Shown here piece after piece: positions 17,086 to 25,566 of a DNA stretch of 64,000 nt. The stretch lies in the NCBI RefSeq assembly GCF_041380015.1, contig NZ_CP159978.1; one strand, given 5' to 3'. The notes under the pieces are model-generated. The model was given only the letters and a program-made list of their open reading frames with translations. It had not been told where the DNA came from and searched no databases. The translations under genes and the position numbers were made by a program. This DNA is from Buchananella felis. GTDB taxonomy: Bacteria; Actinomycetota; Actinomycetes; Actinomycetales; Actinomycetaceae. Within the stretch, counting starts at the first letter, position 1. The number at the start of each line of letters is the position of its first letter.

Positions 17086-17584
17086 CCCCGGCCTGCCCGC
17101 CCCGGCTCTTAGCTTGACCCACCTGCGCGCGGACGGCGCGGCCTACATGGTGGACGTGACAGCCAAGCACCCCACCGTGCGCAGCGCCACGGCGGTGGCG
17201 CAGGTGGTGGTCTCCGAGACGGTGATGGGGGCGCTGCGTGGCGGGACGGTGCCCAAGGGCGACGTGCTGGCGGTGGCCCGCATCGCCGGGATCCAGGCGG
17301 CTAAGCGCACCCCGGAGCTGCTGCCGTTGGCCCACGTGATCGGGGTGCACGGCTGCGAGGTGGACCTGGCGCTGGAGCCCGACCACGTGGCCATCACCGC
17401 CACCGTGCGCACCGCCGACCGCACCGGGGTGGAGATGGAGGCTCTCACAGCGGTGACCGTGGCGGCCCTGACCGTGGTGGACATGGTCAAGGGGGTGGAC
17501 AAGTCCGCCGCCATCCGCGAGGCGAAGATCGTGGCGAAGTCCGGTGGGCGCAGCGGCGATTGGGTGCGGCCACAGGCCGGTTAG
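17063..17584 (+). CDS. moaC: cyclic pyranopterin monophosphate synthase
   Basis: The product is 173 residues. MoaC completes conversion of the MoaA product to cPMP. Conserved blocks are YMVDVTAKHPTVRSATA, KGDVLAVARIAGIQAAKRTPELLPLAHVIGV and TGVEMEALTAVTVAALTVVDMVKGVDK with AIREAKIVAKSGGRSGDW. It begins inside the end of moeA, in another frame. Confidence 0.96.
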   Translation: MTTHSSPSPGLPAPALSLTHLRADGAAYMVDVTAKHPTVRSATAVAQVVVSETVMGALRGGTVPKGDVLAVARIAGIQAAKRTPELLPLAHVIGVHGCEVDLALEPDHVAITATVRTADRTGVEMEALTAVTVAALTVVDMVKGVDKSAAIREAKIVAKSGGRSGDWVRPQAG

Positions 17585-17664
17585 CGGCTGCGCCTGCGGG
17601 CCGGCTAGTGGGTGCGCCTGCGGGTCCGGTCGCGGTTGCGTCGGCGGGCCGGCTAGCGCGGGTG
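17576..17664. repeat. 24-bp tandem repeats between moaC and moaB
   Basis: Three full units and one partial unit of about 24 bases begin at 17576, 17600, 17624 and 17648. Consensus GCCGGCTAGYGGGTGCGCCT plus GCGG. The moaC stop lies in unit 1 and the moaB stop (opposite strand) in the last unit, so the array spans the convergent junction. Confidence 0.6.
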
Positions 17665-18147
17665 GTCGCCCCCGTTTAGTTGGTCGATGACGTGGGAAAT
17701 GAGCGGGCCGACCACCTCGACGGCGTCTGAGACGCCGCCGCGCGAGCCCGGTGCGTTGACCACCAGCGCGGCCTGCGGCCCGCGCGAGGTTATGCCCACC
17801 AGGCCCCTGCTCAGGCGGGCCATGGGGGCGTGCTGTTCGCCCCGGCGCCGGATCGCGTCCGCGACGCCGTCCAAGCGGGCGGCCAGGAGCGGCGCGGTGG
17901 CCTCCGGGGTGACGTCCCGGGGGGAGACGCCGGTGCCGCCGGTGGTGAACACCAGGCGGGCGCCTGCGGCGATGGCGCGGCCAATGGCGGCCTGGATCTG
18001 GGCCTGGTCGTCCGGTACGACGTCGACCTGCCTGGCCTCCACGCCGTACTCGGCCAGCAGCTTCGCCGCCAGGGGGCCGGAGAGGTCGGTAGCCTCGCCG
18101 CGCGAGCAGCGGTCCGAGACGGTGATGACGTGGGCCGCGATGGTCAT
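17653..18147 (-). CDS. moaB: molybdenum cofactor biosynthesis protein B
   Basis: 164 residues from ATG 18147 with AAGGAGAAACGCC upstream, which rules out the longer frame. This is the canonical MoaB/MogA: HVITVSDRCSRGEATDLSGP at the start, the full LVFTTGGTGVSPRDVTPEAT loop, then MARLSRGLVGI and NAPGSRGGVSDAVEV. It probably adenylates molybdopterin for MoeA. It points away from modA and converges on moaC. It keeps the glycines and Asp that the paralogue at 1805-2317 has lost. Confidence 0.93.
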   Translation of the reverse strand: MTIAAHVITVSDRCSRGEATDLSGPLAAKLLAEYGVEARQVDVVPDDQAQIQAAIGRAIAAGARLVFTTGGTGVSPRDVTPEATAPLLAARLDGVADAIRRRGEQHAPMARLSRGLVGITSRGPQAALVVNAPGSRGGVSDAVEVVGPLISHVIDQLNGGDHPR

Positions 18148-18354
18148 GGCGTTTCTCCTTCCACCGCCGAGCCTAGTGGGCGGAGGAGGGGCGGGTGGCA
18201 GGTAGGGGAGCGGCAGGAGCCCCCCGGAAGCCATATAAGCGGGCGGCACCCCTGTTAAAGGGGGAAATTTGGGGGTGGAAAACGGCCTCCAATCGCTTTC
18301 CGGCGGGATGGACCCCAATTTACACTGGCCGAGTCCGCTCTATTTGGAGGCATC
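18148..18354. promoter_or_regulatory. divergent promoter region moaB/modA
   Basis: A 207-base gap between divergent genes. On the minus strand TTAACA and TTATAT (about 18234-18258) are candidate -35/-10 boxes for moaB, with tight spacing. On the plus strand TTTACACT near 18318 could be the modA -10, and GGAGG lies before the modA ATG. No clear molybdate-responsive element is seen. Confidence 0.35.
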
Positions 18355-19176
18355 ATGAAGTATCGTTCCCTCGCCGCACTCGGCGCCGTAGTCGCAGCAC
18401 TCGCGCTGGCGGGCTGCTCGTCCTCCGGTCAGACCCCCGCCAAGGAATCGGCCGCGCCGGCCGAGAGCCAGGCCGCCACCCAGGCGGCGCCCGCCGAGGT
18501 ACAGGACGCCACCTTGACGGTGTTCGCCGCCGCCTCCCTGAAGGAGACCTTCACCGAGATGGAGGCGATCTTCGAGGAGGCCAACCCGGGCGTGGACGTG
18601 GTGCTGGACCTGCAGGGCTCCCAGGACCTCGTCGCGGCCCTCGAGGCGGGCGCGCCAGCCGACGTGCTGGCCACCGCCAACACCTCCACGATGGAAAAGG
18701 CCCAGAGTGCCGATCTGGTAGAGGAGCCCGCTGCCTTCGCCACCAACGTGCTCACCCTGATCGTCCCCGACGGCAACCCGGCCGCTGTGAGCGGACTGGA
18801 CGCCTCCCTGGACGGCAAGAAGCTAGTCATCTGCGCCCCCGAGGTCCCCTGCGGCAAGGCCACCAAGAAGCTGACCGAGGCGCTCGGCGTCAGTCTGACC
18901 CCGGTGTCCGAGGAGCAGAAGGTCACCGACGTGCGCGGCAAGGTGGCCTCCGGTGAGGCGGACGCGGGCATCGTCTACCGCACCGACGCCAACGCCGAGA
19001 AGGACCGCACCGACGAGGTCCCGATCGTGGGCACCGAGCAGGCCACCAATACCTACCCGATCGCCGTGGTCAAGAACGCCCCCAACGCCGAGCTTGCCAA
19101 GAAGTGGGTGGAGCTTGTCCTGTCCGACCAGGGCCAGTCCATCCTCGGCAACGCGGGATTCGGACCCGGCAAGTAA
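18355..19176 (+). CDS. modA: molybdate ABC transporter binding lipoprotein
   Basis: The product is 273 residues. The signal peptide ends in the lipobox LAGC (Cys20) and is followed by a flexible Ala/Glu/Gln linker. Type II binding-protein signatures are LTVFAAASLKETFTEMEAIFE, DLQGSQDLVAALEAGAPADVLATANTSTM, APEVPCGKATKKL, GEADAGIVYRTDA and YPIAVVKNAPN, ending VLSDQGQSILGNAGFGPGK. It captures molybdate outside the membrane for the fused ModBC encoded next. Confidence 0.95.
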   Translation: MKYRSLAALGAVVAALALAGCSSSGQTPAKESAAPAESQAATQAAPAEVQDATLTVFAAASLKETFTEMEAIFEEANPGVDVVLDLQGSQDLVAALEAGAPADVLATANTSTMEKAQSADLVEEPAAFATNVLTLIVPDGNPAAVSGLDASLDGKKLVICAPEVPCGKATKKLTEALGVSLTPVSEEQKVTDVRGKVASGEADAGIVYRTDANAEKDRTDEVPIVGTEQATNTYPIAVVKNAPNAELAKKWVELVLSDQGQSILGNAGFGPGK

Positions 19177-19185
19177 CGCCGGTGC

Positions 19186-19222
19186 CGGTGCGGGGTGGCG
19201 GGAAACCCGCCACCCCGCACCG
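19186..19222. terminator. 17-bp perfect hairpin after modA
   Basis: Arms 19186-19202 and 19206-19222 pair perfectly around an AAA loop (left arm CGGTGCGGGGTGGCGGG). No T-run follows. It probably attenuates or ends the modA message, giving more ModA than ModBC. Confidence 0.6.
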
Positions 19223-19276
19223 CTGATGAGTAACGACGCGCCAGCCGCGCACACGAACTAAAGGAAGGGAACACAG

Positions 19277-21355
19277 GTGCTGATCGGCCTGCGCAGGCGC
19301 ACCCCCGACGCCTCCCCGCTGCCCCGCTGGGTCAACCTGCTCGCCCTACTGGGCCTGGCCTTCATGGTGGTACCGATGCTGCTGATGGCCAGCCGGGTGC
19401 CCTGGCTGGAACTACCCAAGCACCTCTCAGCCGACTCCTCCCAGGACGCCCTCTGGCTCTCGCTGCGCACCAGCGCGCTCGCGGTGGCCATCGACCTGTT
19501 CCTGGGCATCCCGCTGGCGGTCTGGCTGGCCAAGGGATTTAAGGGGGTGCGGGCTGTGCGCATCGCGGTCGCCCTCCCGCTAGCACTTCCACCGGTCGTG
19601 GCCGGAATGGCGCTGATCTCCGCCTTCGGGCGCAAGGGGCTGATCGGCGGATTCCTGGACTCCATTGGCCTGGGGGTCACCTTCACCACCACCGCCGTGG
19701 TGCTGGCCCAGGTGTTCGTCTCCCTGCCCTTCCTGGTGGTCACGCTGGAGGCCGCGCTCCGGGCTCGCCCGCGCGGACTGGAGGAAACCGCTGCCTCCCT
19801 GGGCGCCAGTCCCACCCGGGTGCTGCGCAAGATCACGCTGCCCATGGTCCTGCCCGGCCTGGCGCGCGGTACCGCCCTGGCCCTGGCTCGCTGCTTGGGA
19901 GAGTTCGGCGCCACCCTAACCTTCGCGGGCTCCCGTCAGGGCGTCACCCGCACCATGCCCATCGAGATATACCTGGCCCGTGAGGGCGGCCAGGACGCCG
20001 CCCTCGCCCTGGGCATGCTGCTGGTACTCATGGCCATAGCGGTGGTGGCGGTAACGGAGTGGCCGGGGCGGCGACGTCGTCCAAACGGCGCGGGCGTGCC
20101 GGAAGAAAACGACAGCGCAACCGAGGGCGGCGTGGTGCCCGGCACCGGCCAGGGCGCGCCGCAGGGCAAGGCGACCCGAGGGGGCCAGGCTCAGGGCGCG
20201 GGGGAGCCGGCCAGCGTCTACGTCAACGGCAAGATCGAGCAGCGCGGCTGGCAGATCGACCTGCGCCTGCCGGCCGGACAGGTCAGCGCCATCATGGGAC
20301 ACAACGGGGCCGGCAAGTCCACCCTCGCCGAGGTCCTCTCCGGCCGTCTCGCCCTGGACTCCGGCGAGGCGCGCATAGGCGAGCAGATGGTGGACGGGCC
20401 CAACGAGTTCGTGCCCGCCCGCAACCGCGGGGTGGCGATGCTCAGCCAGGACCCCAAGGTGTTCGGGCACATGACCGTGCTGGACAACGTGGCCTTCCCG
20501 CTGCGCTGCCACGGCTACCCGCGCGCCCGGGCCCAAGCGGCCGCACTGGAGCAGCTGCGGTTGGTGGGCTGCGCGGGCCTGGCGCGCAGCCGGGGCGACG
20601 AACTCTCCGGCGGGCAGGCCGCCCGCGTGGCGCTGGCCCGGGCGCTGGCCCTGGAGCCGCGCCTGCTCATCCTGGACGAGCCCACCGCCTCCCTGGATGT
20701 GGAGGCCACCGCGCTCGTCAGCCGCATCGTGGTGCAGCGTCTGGCCCGCTCGCGCACCACCACCCTGCTGATCACCCACGACCTCGCCGAGGCCATGCAG
20801 CTGGCCTCCCACCTGGTGGTGCTCGACAGCGGCAGGGTGGCCGAGGAGGGCCAGACCGCCAAGATCATGGCCCGGCCCGGCTCCGCCTTCGGTGCCCGCC
20901 TGGCCGGCCTCAACGTGATCCAGGGCCTGGCGCGCCCGGACCAGGACGGCCTTTGGGGCATCCAGGTGGGGCCCGCCCGGCTCGTGGCGGCCGCCGAGAC
21001 GGGAGAGGCGCGCGCGGCGTCCGGCGACCTGCCGGGCGATGGCGCGGCGGACCGCGGCCCGGCGGACGGTGGCGTCCCGATGGCCATGCTGTTCGCGCCG
21101 GAGTCCGTGGCCCTCTTCCCCACCGCCGCCCACGGCTCGCCCCGCACCGCCATCCCGGCCACCATCGAGGCGGTCGAGATTCAGGCGGGCCTGGCCACGA
21201 CCACGCTGCGCATCCCGGACGGCCAACTCATCCGCGCCCGCGTCACCGCAGCGGCGTGGGCCGAGCTGGGGCTGGCCACCGGGCAGCGCGTCGAGGCGCA
21301 GGTCAAGGCCACCCAGGTGCGCGCCATCCACCTCCCCGCCAGGAGCGCCGACTAG
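19277..21355 (+). CDS. modBC: fused molybdate ABC permease-ATPase (ModB-ModC)
   Basis: 692 residues from GTG with AAGGAAGG upstream. Residues 20-260 are the ModB permease, with five or six helices and the EAA loop EETAASLGASPTRVLRKITLPM. Residues 262-315 are a Gly/Arg/Glu-rich linker carrying one dispersed word. Residues 316-550 are the ATPase: Walker A GHNGAGKST (341-349), signature LSGGQAARVALARAL, Walker B LLILDEP and switch ITHD. The rest is a TOBE/MOP-like molybdate-binding end (IPATIEAVEIQAGLATTTLRI). Separate in most bacteria, the two subunits are joined here. With ModA it imports molybdate. Confidence 0.93.
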   Translation: MLIGLRRRTPDASPLPRWVNLLALLGLAFMVVPMLLMASRVPWLELPKHLSADSSQDALWLSLRTSALAVAIDLFLGIPLAVWLAKGFKGVRAVRIAVALPLALPPVVAGMALISAFGRKGLIGGFLDSIGLGVTFTTTAVVLAQVFVSLPFLVVTLEAALRARPRGLEETAASLGASPTRVLRKITLPMVLPGLARGTALALARCLGEFGATLTFAGSRQGVTRTMPIEIYLAREGGQDAALALGMLLVLMAIAVVAVTEWPGRRRRPNGAGVPEENDSATEGGVVPGTGQGAPQGKATRGGQAQGAGEPASVYVNGKIEQRGWQIDLRLPAGQVSAIMGHNGAGKSTLAEVLSGRLALDSGEARIGEQMVDGPNEFVPARNRGVAMLSQDPKVFGHMTVLDNVAFPLRCHGYPRARAQAAALEQLRLVGCAGLARSRGDELSGGQAARVALARALALEPRLLILDEPTASLDVEATALVSRIVVQRLARSRTTTLLITHDLAEAMQLASHLVVLDSGRVAEEGQTAKIMARPGSAFGARLAGLNVIQGLARPDQDGLWGIQVGPARLVAAAETGEARAASGDLPGDGAADRGPADGGVPMAMLFAPESVALFPTAAHGSPRTAIPATIEAVEIQAGLATTTLRIPDGQLIRARVTAAAWAELGLATGQRVEAQVKATQVRAIHLPARSAD
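20067..20082 (+). repeat. dispersed GC-rich word, copy in ModB-ModC linker
   Basis: GGCGGCGACGTCGTCC, one base from the core word. It encodes the Arg-rich GRRRRPN at the ModB-ModC junction. Confidence 0.6.
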
Positions 21356-21449
21356 CGGTGCCGGCGGGGATCATCACGCCTCGGGCGGCCAGCGCTCTGG
21401 GCCCCAGGCCTGCGTTGGCCAGGGCGCGCGGAGCCAGAGCTGCGGGGGC

Positions 21450-22616
21450 CTAGAATCGCGGACCAGGCTCGATGAAACCCGGTCCGCCGCGCAGCGTGTA
21501 GGCCAGGAACGAGCGGAAGTCATCGGTGACCGAGACCTCGAGCAGGTCCTCGTCCCCGAGCGCGGTCTGACCGGTCAGGCCAAGGGTCTCCAGGCTGGCC
21601 AGGGTGGGGGTGGCGGCCTCCAGGACGTCCTCGGCGCTGACGGGAGAATCCTCGTCGAACTCCCAGTCCAGGCCCTCCATCATCTCGCTCAGGCGCTCCA
21701 GCTTGGCGGCCATCACCTTGCCCATGGTCGCTTCGCGGAAGTGGAGCACCTCCGCCACGGCGGCGTCGTCGGGCTCGTCCGGCAGCGCGTCCCACGGCGC
21801 GTCCAGCTCCGCCTGCAGGTCGGTGAGGCGGGGGGAGCGCGCCATGTCCAGCAACACGAGCAGGGAGGCCTCGTGCTCGAACTCGTTCAGGGAAATCGGC
21901 AGGTGCGTGGCGATCTGGTGGGCAAGGCGGAACGGGTCCTTGGCGCAGACGCGGGCCGCAGCGGTCAGGACCAGGCGGCCGTCAACGAAATCGGCCAGGT
22001 CCAGGTTACGCAGGGCCACTGTGATCACCTCGCCGGTGGTGATCAGGACAGAGGCCTGGGCGGCAGTGCGCGTCGCGGAATCCGTGTCAACGCTCCCCTC
22101 GGCGGTGTCGGCGTCGGCGTCGCAGGCGGCCTCGTCGGTGGCAACGTCGTCCGCCCACATGGCCGCCATGCTCTCCAGGCCGTCGGCGAGCAGGAACTCA
22201 TCCGCAAAGAAATCCGGATCCCTCAGACGGTCCAAGACCTCCGGGCTCGGGGTAAGGCCGACTGCGGACCCCAGGGCGATGTACGACTCACCCGTTAGGA
22301 AACCCTCCTCGTCAGTCGGCAGGCCCTCCCCGATGACCGCCAGCACGTTGCGTACCTTTTCGGTGACGCGCGCCGCGATGTCGTCGTCCATCTGCACGAT
22401 CTTGTCCAGCTTCGCGGCCCGCACCGCGTCGATCAGCCCCCGCTCCCCGGCCAGGGAGGTGTTCCCGAGCATCTGCACCAGGTCCGTGCGAGCCACCGGC
22501 AATCCCACCACCTCAGTGGGAGGCAGCGCGTGCGGGTGCGCCTCGTAGAAGTCGGGCGGGAACTCGTTGAGCGGTTCGGGATAGTTCAGGCCGAACGCGG
22601 CTCCATTAGCGGCCAC
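21450..22616 (-). CDS. acidic protein of unknown function next to narK2
   Basis: 388 residues, strongly acidic, with no signal peptide or membrane segment. I do not recognise a family. It is mostly helical in appearance, with two moderately similar halves around an Asp/Ala/Glu-rich hinge (residues 150-185) that contains one copy of the dispersed word (DDVAT). It lies 118 bases downstream of the second narK on the same strand, separated by a hairpin. It could belong to the nitrate island as a cytosolic accessory protein, but nothing in the sequence shows a reaction. Confidence 0.65.
   Translation of the reverse strand: MAANGAAFGLNYPEPLNEFPPDFYEAHPHALPPTEVVGLPVARTDLVQMLGNTSLAGERGLIDAVRAAKLDKIVQMDDDIAARVTEKVRNVLAVIGEGLPTDEEGFLTGESYIALGSAVGLTPSPEVLDRLRDPDFFADEFLLADGLESMAAMWADDVATDEAACDADADTAEGSVDTDSATRTAAQASVLITTGEVITVALRNLDLADFVDGRLVLTAAARVCAKDPFRLAHQIATHLPISLNEFEHEASLLVLLDMARSPRLTDLQAELDAPWDALPDEPDDAAVAEVLHFREATMGKVMAAKLERLSEMMEGLDWEFDEDSPVSAEDVLEAATPTLASLETLGLTGQTALGDEDLLEVSVTDDFRSFLAYTLRGGPGFIEPGPRF
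22137..22152 (+). repeat. dispersed GC-rich word, copy in acidic protein hinge
   Basis: GGTGGCAACGTCGTCC, one base from the core. The host gene is on the opposite strand. Confidence 0.5.
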
Positions 22617-22677
22617 GGAAACCTCCAGGGGTAGAAACGCACTGCGCCGCGTTGACGCAAGGCTGGGGCGGGTTGGA

Positions 22678-22713
22678 GCGGGGCGGGGTAACCGTGCCGT
22701 TACCCCGCCCCGC
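22678..22713. terminator. 15-bp perfect hairpin after narK2
   Basis: Arms 22678-22692 and 22699-22713 (GCGGGGCGGGGTAAC and its complement) enclose a six-base loop. It lies just past the narK2 stop on the minus strand. Without a T-run it may attenuate rather than stop read-through. Confidence 0.6.
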
Positions 22714-22733
22714 GTTACTGCAGCAATCTTGCC

Positions 22734-24023
22734 CTATCGGGCGGTGCTGGGGACGTCGATGTGGTCCGCAGTCGGTGCCTGCTGCTTCATCTTGCGGATG
22801 ACCAGGTGCATCCAGATCAGCGTCACGCCGGTGATCAGCGTCATCACGACGAACGGCGTGGAGACGATCCCGGTCCACTGCTTGATGTAGGCAAACATCG
22901 GGGGCAGGAAGAAGCCACCCAGGCCACCCAGCATGCCAACCAGGCCGCCGACGCTACCCACGTGGTGCGGGAAGTAGGTGGGAATGTGCTTGTAGACGGC
23001 GGCCTTGCCGATACCCATCAGGCAGCCCACCAGGAACACCAGCAGCACCACCAGCCAGAGCGGCAGGCCGTAGGCATTGTTGTTGTCGTCCACGCCGCTG
23101 GGGATGGACAGCACCGTGAAGAGCGCGCCGATCGGCACGAACGTCAGGTACATGGTGGCGCGGGCGCCCCACTTGTCCGACATCCAGCCGCCCAGCGGGC
23201 GCAGCAGGGAGGCCGGGAAGATGAAGCTGGTGGTCAGCAGCGCCGCCGTGCTCAGGTCAGTCTTGAAAACGTCCTGGTAGTAGGTGGGCAGGATCGCCGA
23301 GTAGGCCACGTAGGCACCAAAGACGATGACGTAGTAGAGGCTGAAGCGCCACACGCGGATGTCCTTCAGGGGCTCCAGCATCACCGACATCTTGGCCGTG
23401 GCGCCCGGCTTGCGGTCCGGGGTGGGCGTGATGACCCACTGCAACACGCCGACGATCACCAGCAGGATGGCGTAGACGATCGGGATCAGGCGCCAGCCGC
23501 CGGGCAGGAACCCCATGACCACGGTGCCCGTGGTGGCCGCGATGATGGTCGGGCCGATGATCTTGGTGACCGAGGCGCCTACGTTGCCGGCGCCGAAGAT
23601 GCCCAGCGCCAGGCCTTTGCGGTGCTGGGTGAACCAGGCCGAGTTCCAGGCGATACCGGCGGAGAAGGAATTACCGACGATGCCGACGCAGAAGGCCAAA
23701 ACCAGGAGCATCGCGTAGCTGTCAGCGAAGGAAACCGCTAGTGAAGCCACCGCGCCTACGGCCATCATCACCGTGGTGACGATCTTGCCGCCGTAGCGGT
23801 CGGCCAGGATGCCCGCAGGCAGGCGCCACATGGAGCCGTTCAGCACGGCCACCGCAGCGATCCAGCTCAGCTGGACGTCGTTCAGACCGAACTCCTTGGC
23901 GATCGGCTTGCCCAGAATGCCGAACATGAGCCACACCGCAAACATGAGGGTGAAGGAGATCGTAGACATTGTGAGGACGCGGTATGCACCTGGCGCCTCT
24001 CGATGGACAGCTTTTGTTTCCAC
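22734..24023 (-). CDS. narK2: second nitrate/nitrite transporter, NarK family
   Basis: 429 residues, twelve predicted helices, of a different NarK subtype from the first. Seen are MFAVWLMFGILGKPIAKEFGLNDVQLSWI at the start, PAGILADRYGGK after helix 2, FCVGIVGNSFSAGIAWNSAWFTQHRKGLALGIFGAGNVGAS (nitrate signature 1) and LMGIGKAAVYKHIPTYFPHHVGSVGGLVGMLGGLGGFFLPP (signature 2). The subtype is usually a nitrate/proton symporter, so the pair may combine proton-driven uptake with nitrate/nitrite exchange. The symbol is a working label. Confidence 0.9.
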   Translation of the reverse strand: METKAVHREAPGAYRVLTMSTISFTLMFAVWLMFGILGKPIAKEFGLNDVQLSWIAAVAVLNGSMWRLPAGILADRYGGKIVTTVMMAVGAVASLAVSFADSYAMLLVLAFCVGIVGNSFSAGIAWNSAWFTQHRKGLALGIFGAGNVGASVTKIIGPTIIAATTGTVVMGFLPGGWRLIPIVYAILLVIVGVLQWVITPTPDRKPGATAKMSVMLEPLKDIRVWRFSLYYVIVFGAYVAYSAILPTYYQDVFKTDLSTAALLTTSFIFPASLLRPLGGWMSDKWGARATMYLTFVPIGALFTVLSIPSGVDDNNNAYGLPLWLVVLLVFLVGCLMGIGKAAVYKHIPTYFPHHVGSVGGLVGMLGGLGGFFLPPMFAYIKQWTGIVSTPFVVMTLITGVTLIWMHLVIRKMKQQAPTADHIDVPSTAR

Positions 24024-24395
24024 GGGTGACCTTCCAGCTACGGGGAGATAGAGAGAAGCAGTTCACAGACTAGTCGCAGCGGAAAGTATTTTGCACGGGT
24101 TGGGCCGTTCTGGATCGTTTTCCTTGGCGGCGGGGGAGTGCGGCGGCGGGGATTTGCCTGGGGTGCGCCTGACCGTCTCCAATGGGCCCTTTTCAAGGGT
24201 GTATGCCAGCAAATTATTGAGGCGTGGAGTATGGGTGTGCGGCTGGCGCTGGTGAGTGCCTCCTGGTAGGGGCTCAGCAAGCCGCCGCGATGCTCACCGC
24301 CAACCTGGAACTCATCGGTTGCCGTCGGGCCGCGCGTGAGCGCTGAGCCGTATGTCTTGCGGGGGAGCTGAGCCGTGGGGCGTGGCCCACAGCGC
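24024..24395. other. intergenic region upstream of narK2
   Basis: About 370 bases with no credible gene; the frames here lack family likeness and good starts. On the minus strand AATACT and TAGTCT hexamers between 24060 and 24100 could be narK2 -10 boxes. A GTGGG/CCCAC hairpin lies at about 24375-24390. Confidence 0.3.
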
Positions 24396-24435
24396 CGAAA
24401 CCTGCCCGCAGCCGTGTCGCTTTGGGCAGGTTTCG
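24396..24435. terminator. inverted repeat after lipoprotein gene
   Basis: Arms CGAAACCTGCCC (24396-24407) and GGGCAGGTTTCG (24424-24435) pair perfectly. The position just past the stop of the minus-strand lipoprotein gene fits a terminator. Confidence 0.5.
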
Positions 24436-24462
24436 ACATAGTGGCCGGAGCCGGTGTTGGGC

Positions 24463-25062
24463 TCAGCGGTACCTGACGTCCGCAGAGAGCGTGTCCCAAG
24501 CCGCCTCGGCAGCGGCACCCACGTCGTCGGGGAACTCCAGGGAGTTCATGAACGTAAGCAGGTCGGGGTCGTCGGGCGCCAACTCGAAACCGGTGACCTC
24601 AACCGCGCCGCCCTCGACGTCGGTGTAGAAGGTGACGCTGGGCTTGTCATTCCACTCGAACAGCTCCACCTTCCAGGTGCGACCGGCGAACTGAACGTCC
24701 TCACCCGCCGTGCGGTCGTCAAAGAGGCCCAGATTGCGGTCCAACTCCTTCTGGGCGGTCGTGTGGGACTCGAAGGAGGGGGCAATCGTCCGGTCGTCCT
24801 CGGTCTTGAACCAGGCCTCCATGCACGAATCCCCGTTGTAGGGGTACAGCTCGAACCCGCCTGGGATCTCGGCTTTGAACCAGACGAAGTCGCCCTTGCC
24901 GTCCCAGGCTGGCTCGGCGGTCTCGCTGGACGTGGTGGCCTCGGCGGGGGCCGACGCCCCGGCAGTGGCCGGCTTGTCCACCTTGTCGCTGCAGCCAGTC
25001 AGTCCCAGCGGCACGCACAAAACCAGCGCGCACACTCCAAACAGTAGGCTCGTCTTTCGCAT
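24463..25062 (-). CDS. lipoprotein of unknown function
   Basis: 199 residues from ATG 25062 (AAAGGA six bases upstream; the ATG at 25068 would touch that site). The signal peptide ends LGLTGC, a lipobox, followed by an Ala/Thr/Glu linker. The mature domain has Trp/Phe-rich strands (GKGDFVWFKAEIPGGFELY, RTWKVELFEWNDKPSVTFYT) and a PDDPDLLTFMNSLEF stretch. It looks like a compact beta-rich extracytoplasmic domain anchored to the membrane. Family not recognised and no functional partner is evident. Confidence 0.75.
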   Translation of the reverse strand: MRKTSLLFGVCALVLCVPLGLTGCSDKVDKPATAGASAPAEATTSSETAEPAWDGKGDFVWFKAEIPGGFELYPYNGDSCMEAWFKTEDDRTIAPSFESHTTAQKELDRNLGLFDDRTAGEDVQFAGRTWKVELFEWNDKPSVTFYTDVEGGAVEVTGFELAPDDPDLLTFMNSLEFPDDVGAAAEAAWDTLSADVRYR

Positions 25063-25314
25063 GACCATTCCTTTCTCTAGTGCGTGGTCCGGCGAAGTCC
25101 AAAGGCGGGATGGTGGAGCGGGAAACTACCCCAAGTGTAATGCAGGTCTCACAAAATAGGGGCGCTGCGCAGGGTTGGAGGTAGGTGCTGAGCGCAACCT
25201 TTCGCTGGAGCTCCGGCCGTAGAAGCGCCACGCAAGTTTGCGGATAGGCGATTGCGCCGGTGCCAGCCGGGGCGTGGGGGCTCCAGCCTTCCGGGGTTCG
25301 GGTGCAGGCTCGGT

Positions 25315-25408
25315 TCAGACCGCTGCGGTCTCCAGCAGCGCCAGCACGGCGGTGGCGGATCGCGCCGCAGCCACATCCACCCCCACGTGGAACTCCCGGT
25401 CTGTCACC
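25315..25408 (-). pseudogene. 3' fragment duplicate of mtnN
   Basis: The minus strand reads REFHVGVDVAAARSATAVLA then LLETAAV and a stop. This nearly repeats the last 30 codons of the intact mtnN at 26584 (QEFHVGVEVAAARSAAAVLALLETAAA). Similarity stops abruptly upstream of the fragment. The intact copy and this fragment bracket the Abi-like gene, so it marks an old duplication or insertion event. Confidence 0.75.
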
Positions 25409-25566
25409 TAATCCACAGCCACTTGATTCGCTGACTGGCCAGAAGTGGCTTCGTTTGTGGTCGCAGCGGTCGCCGTAGGAAAAGGGGAGCCCCGGCCGCA
25501 TGCGCTACGCAGAGGCGGATCCGGGGCGTTCAACTCGAGTGTAGCGAACGTCTGGAGGGCAGGGAA

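Noticed and set aside
24038..24499. Minus-strand 153-residue frame
   Set aside because: No family likeness, no ribosome site and a composition like random GC-rich DNA; hairpins explain part of it.
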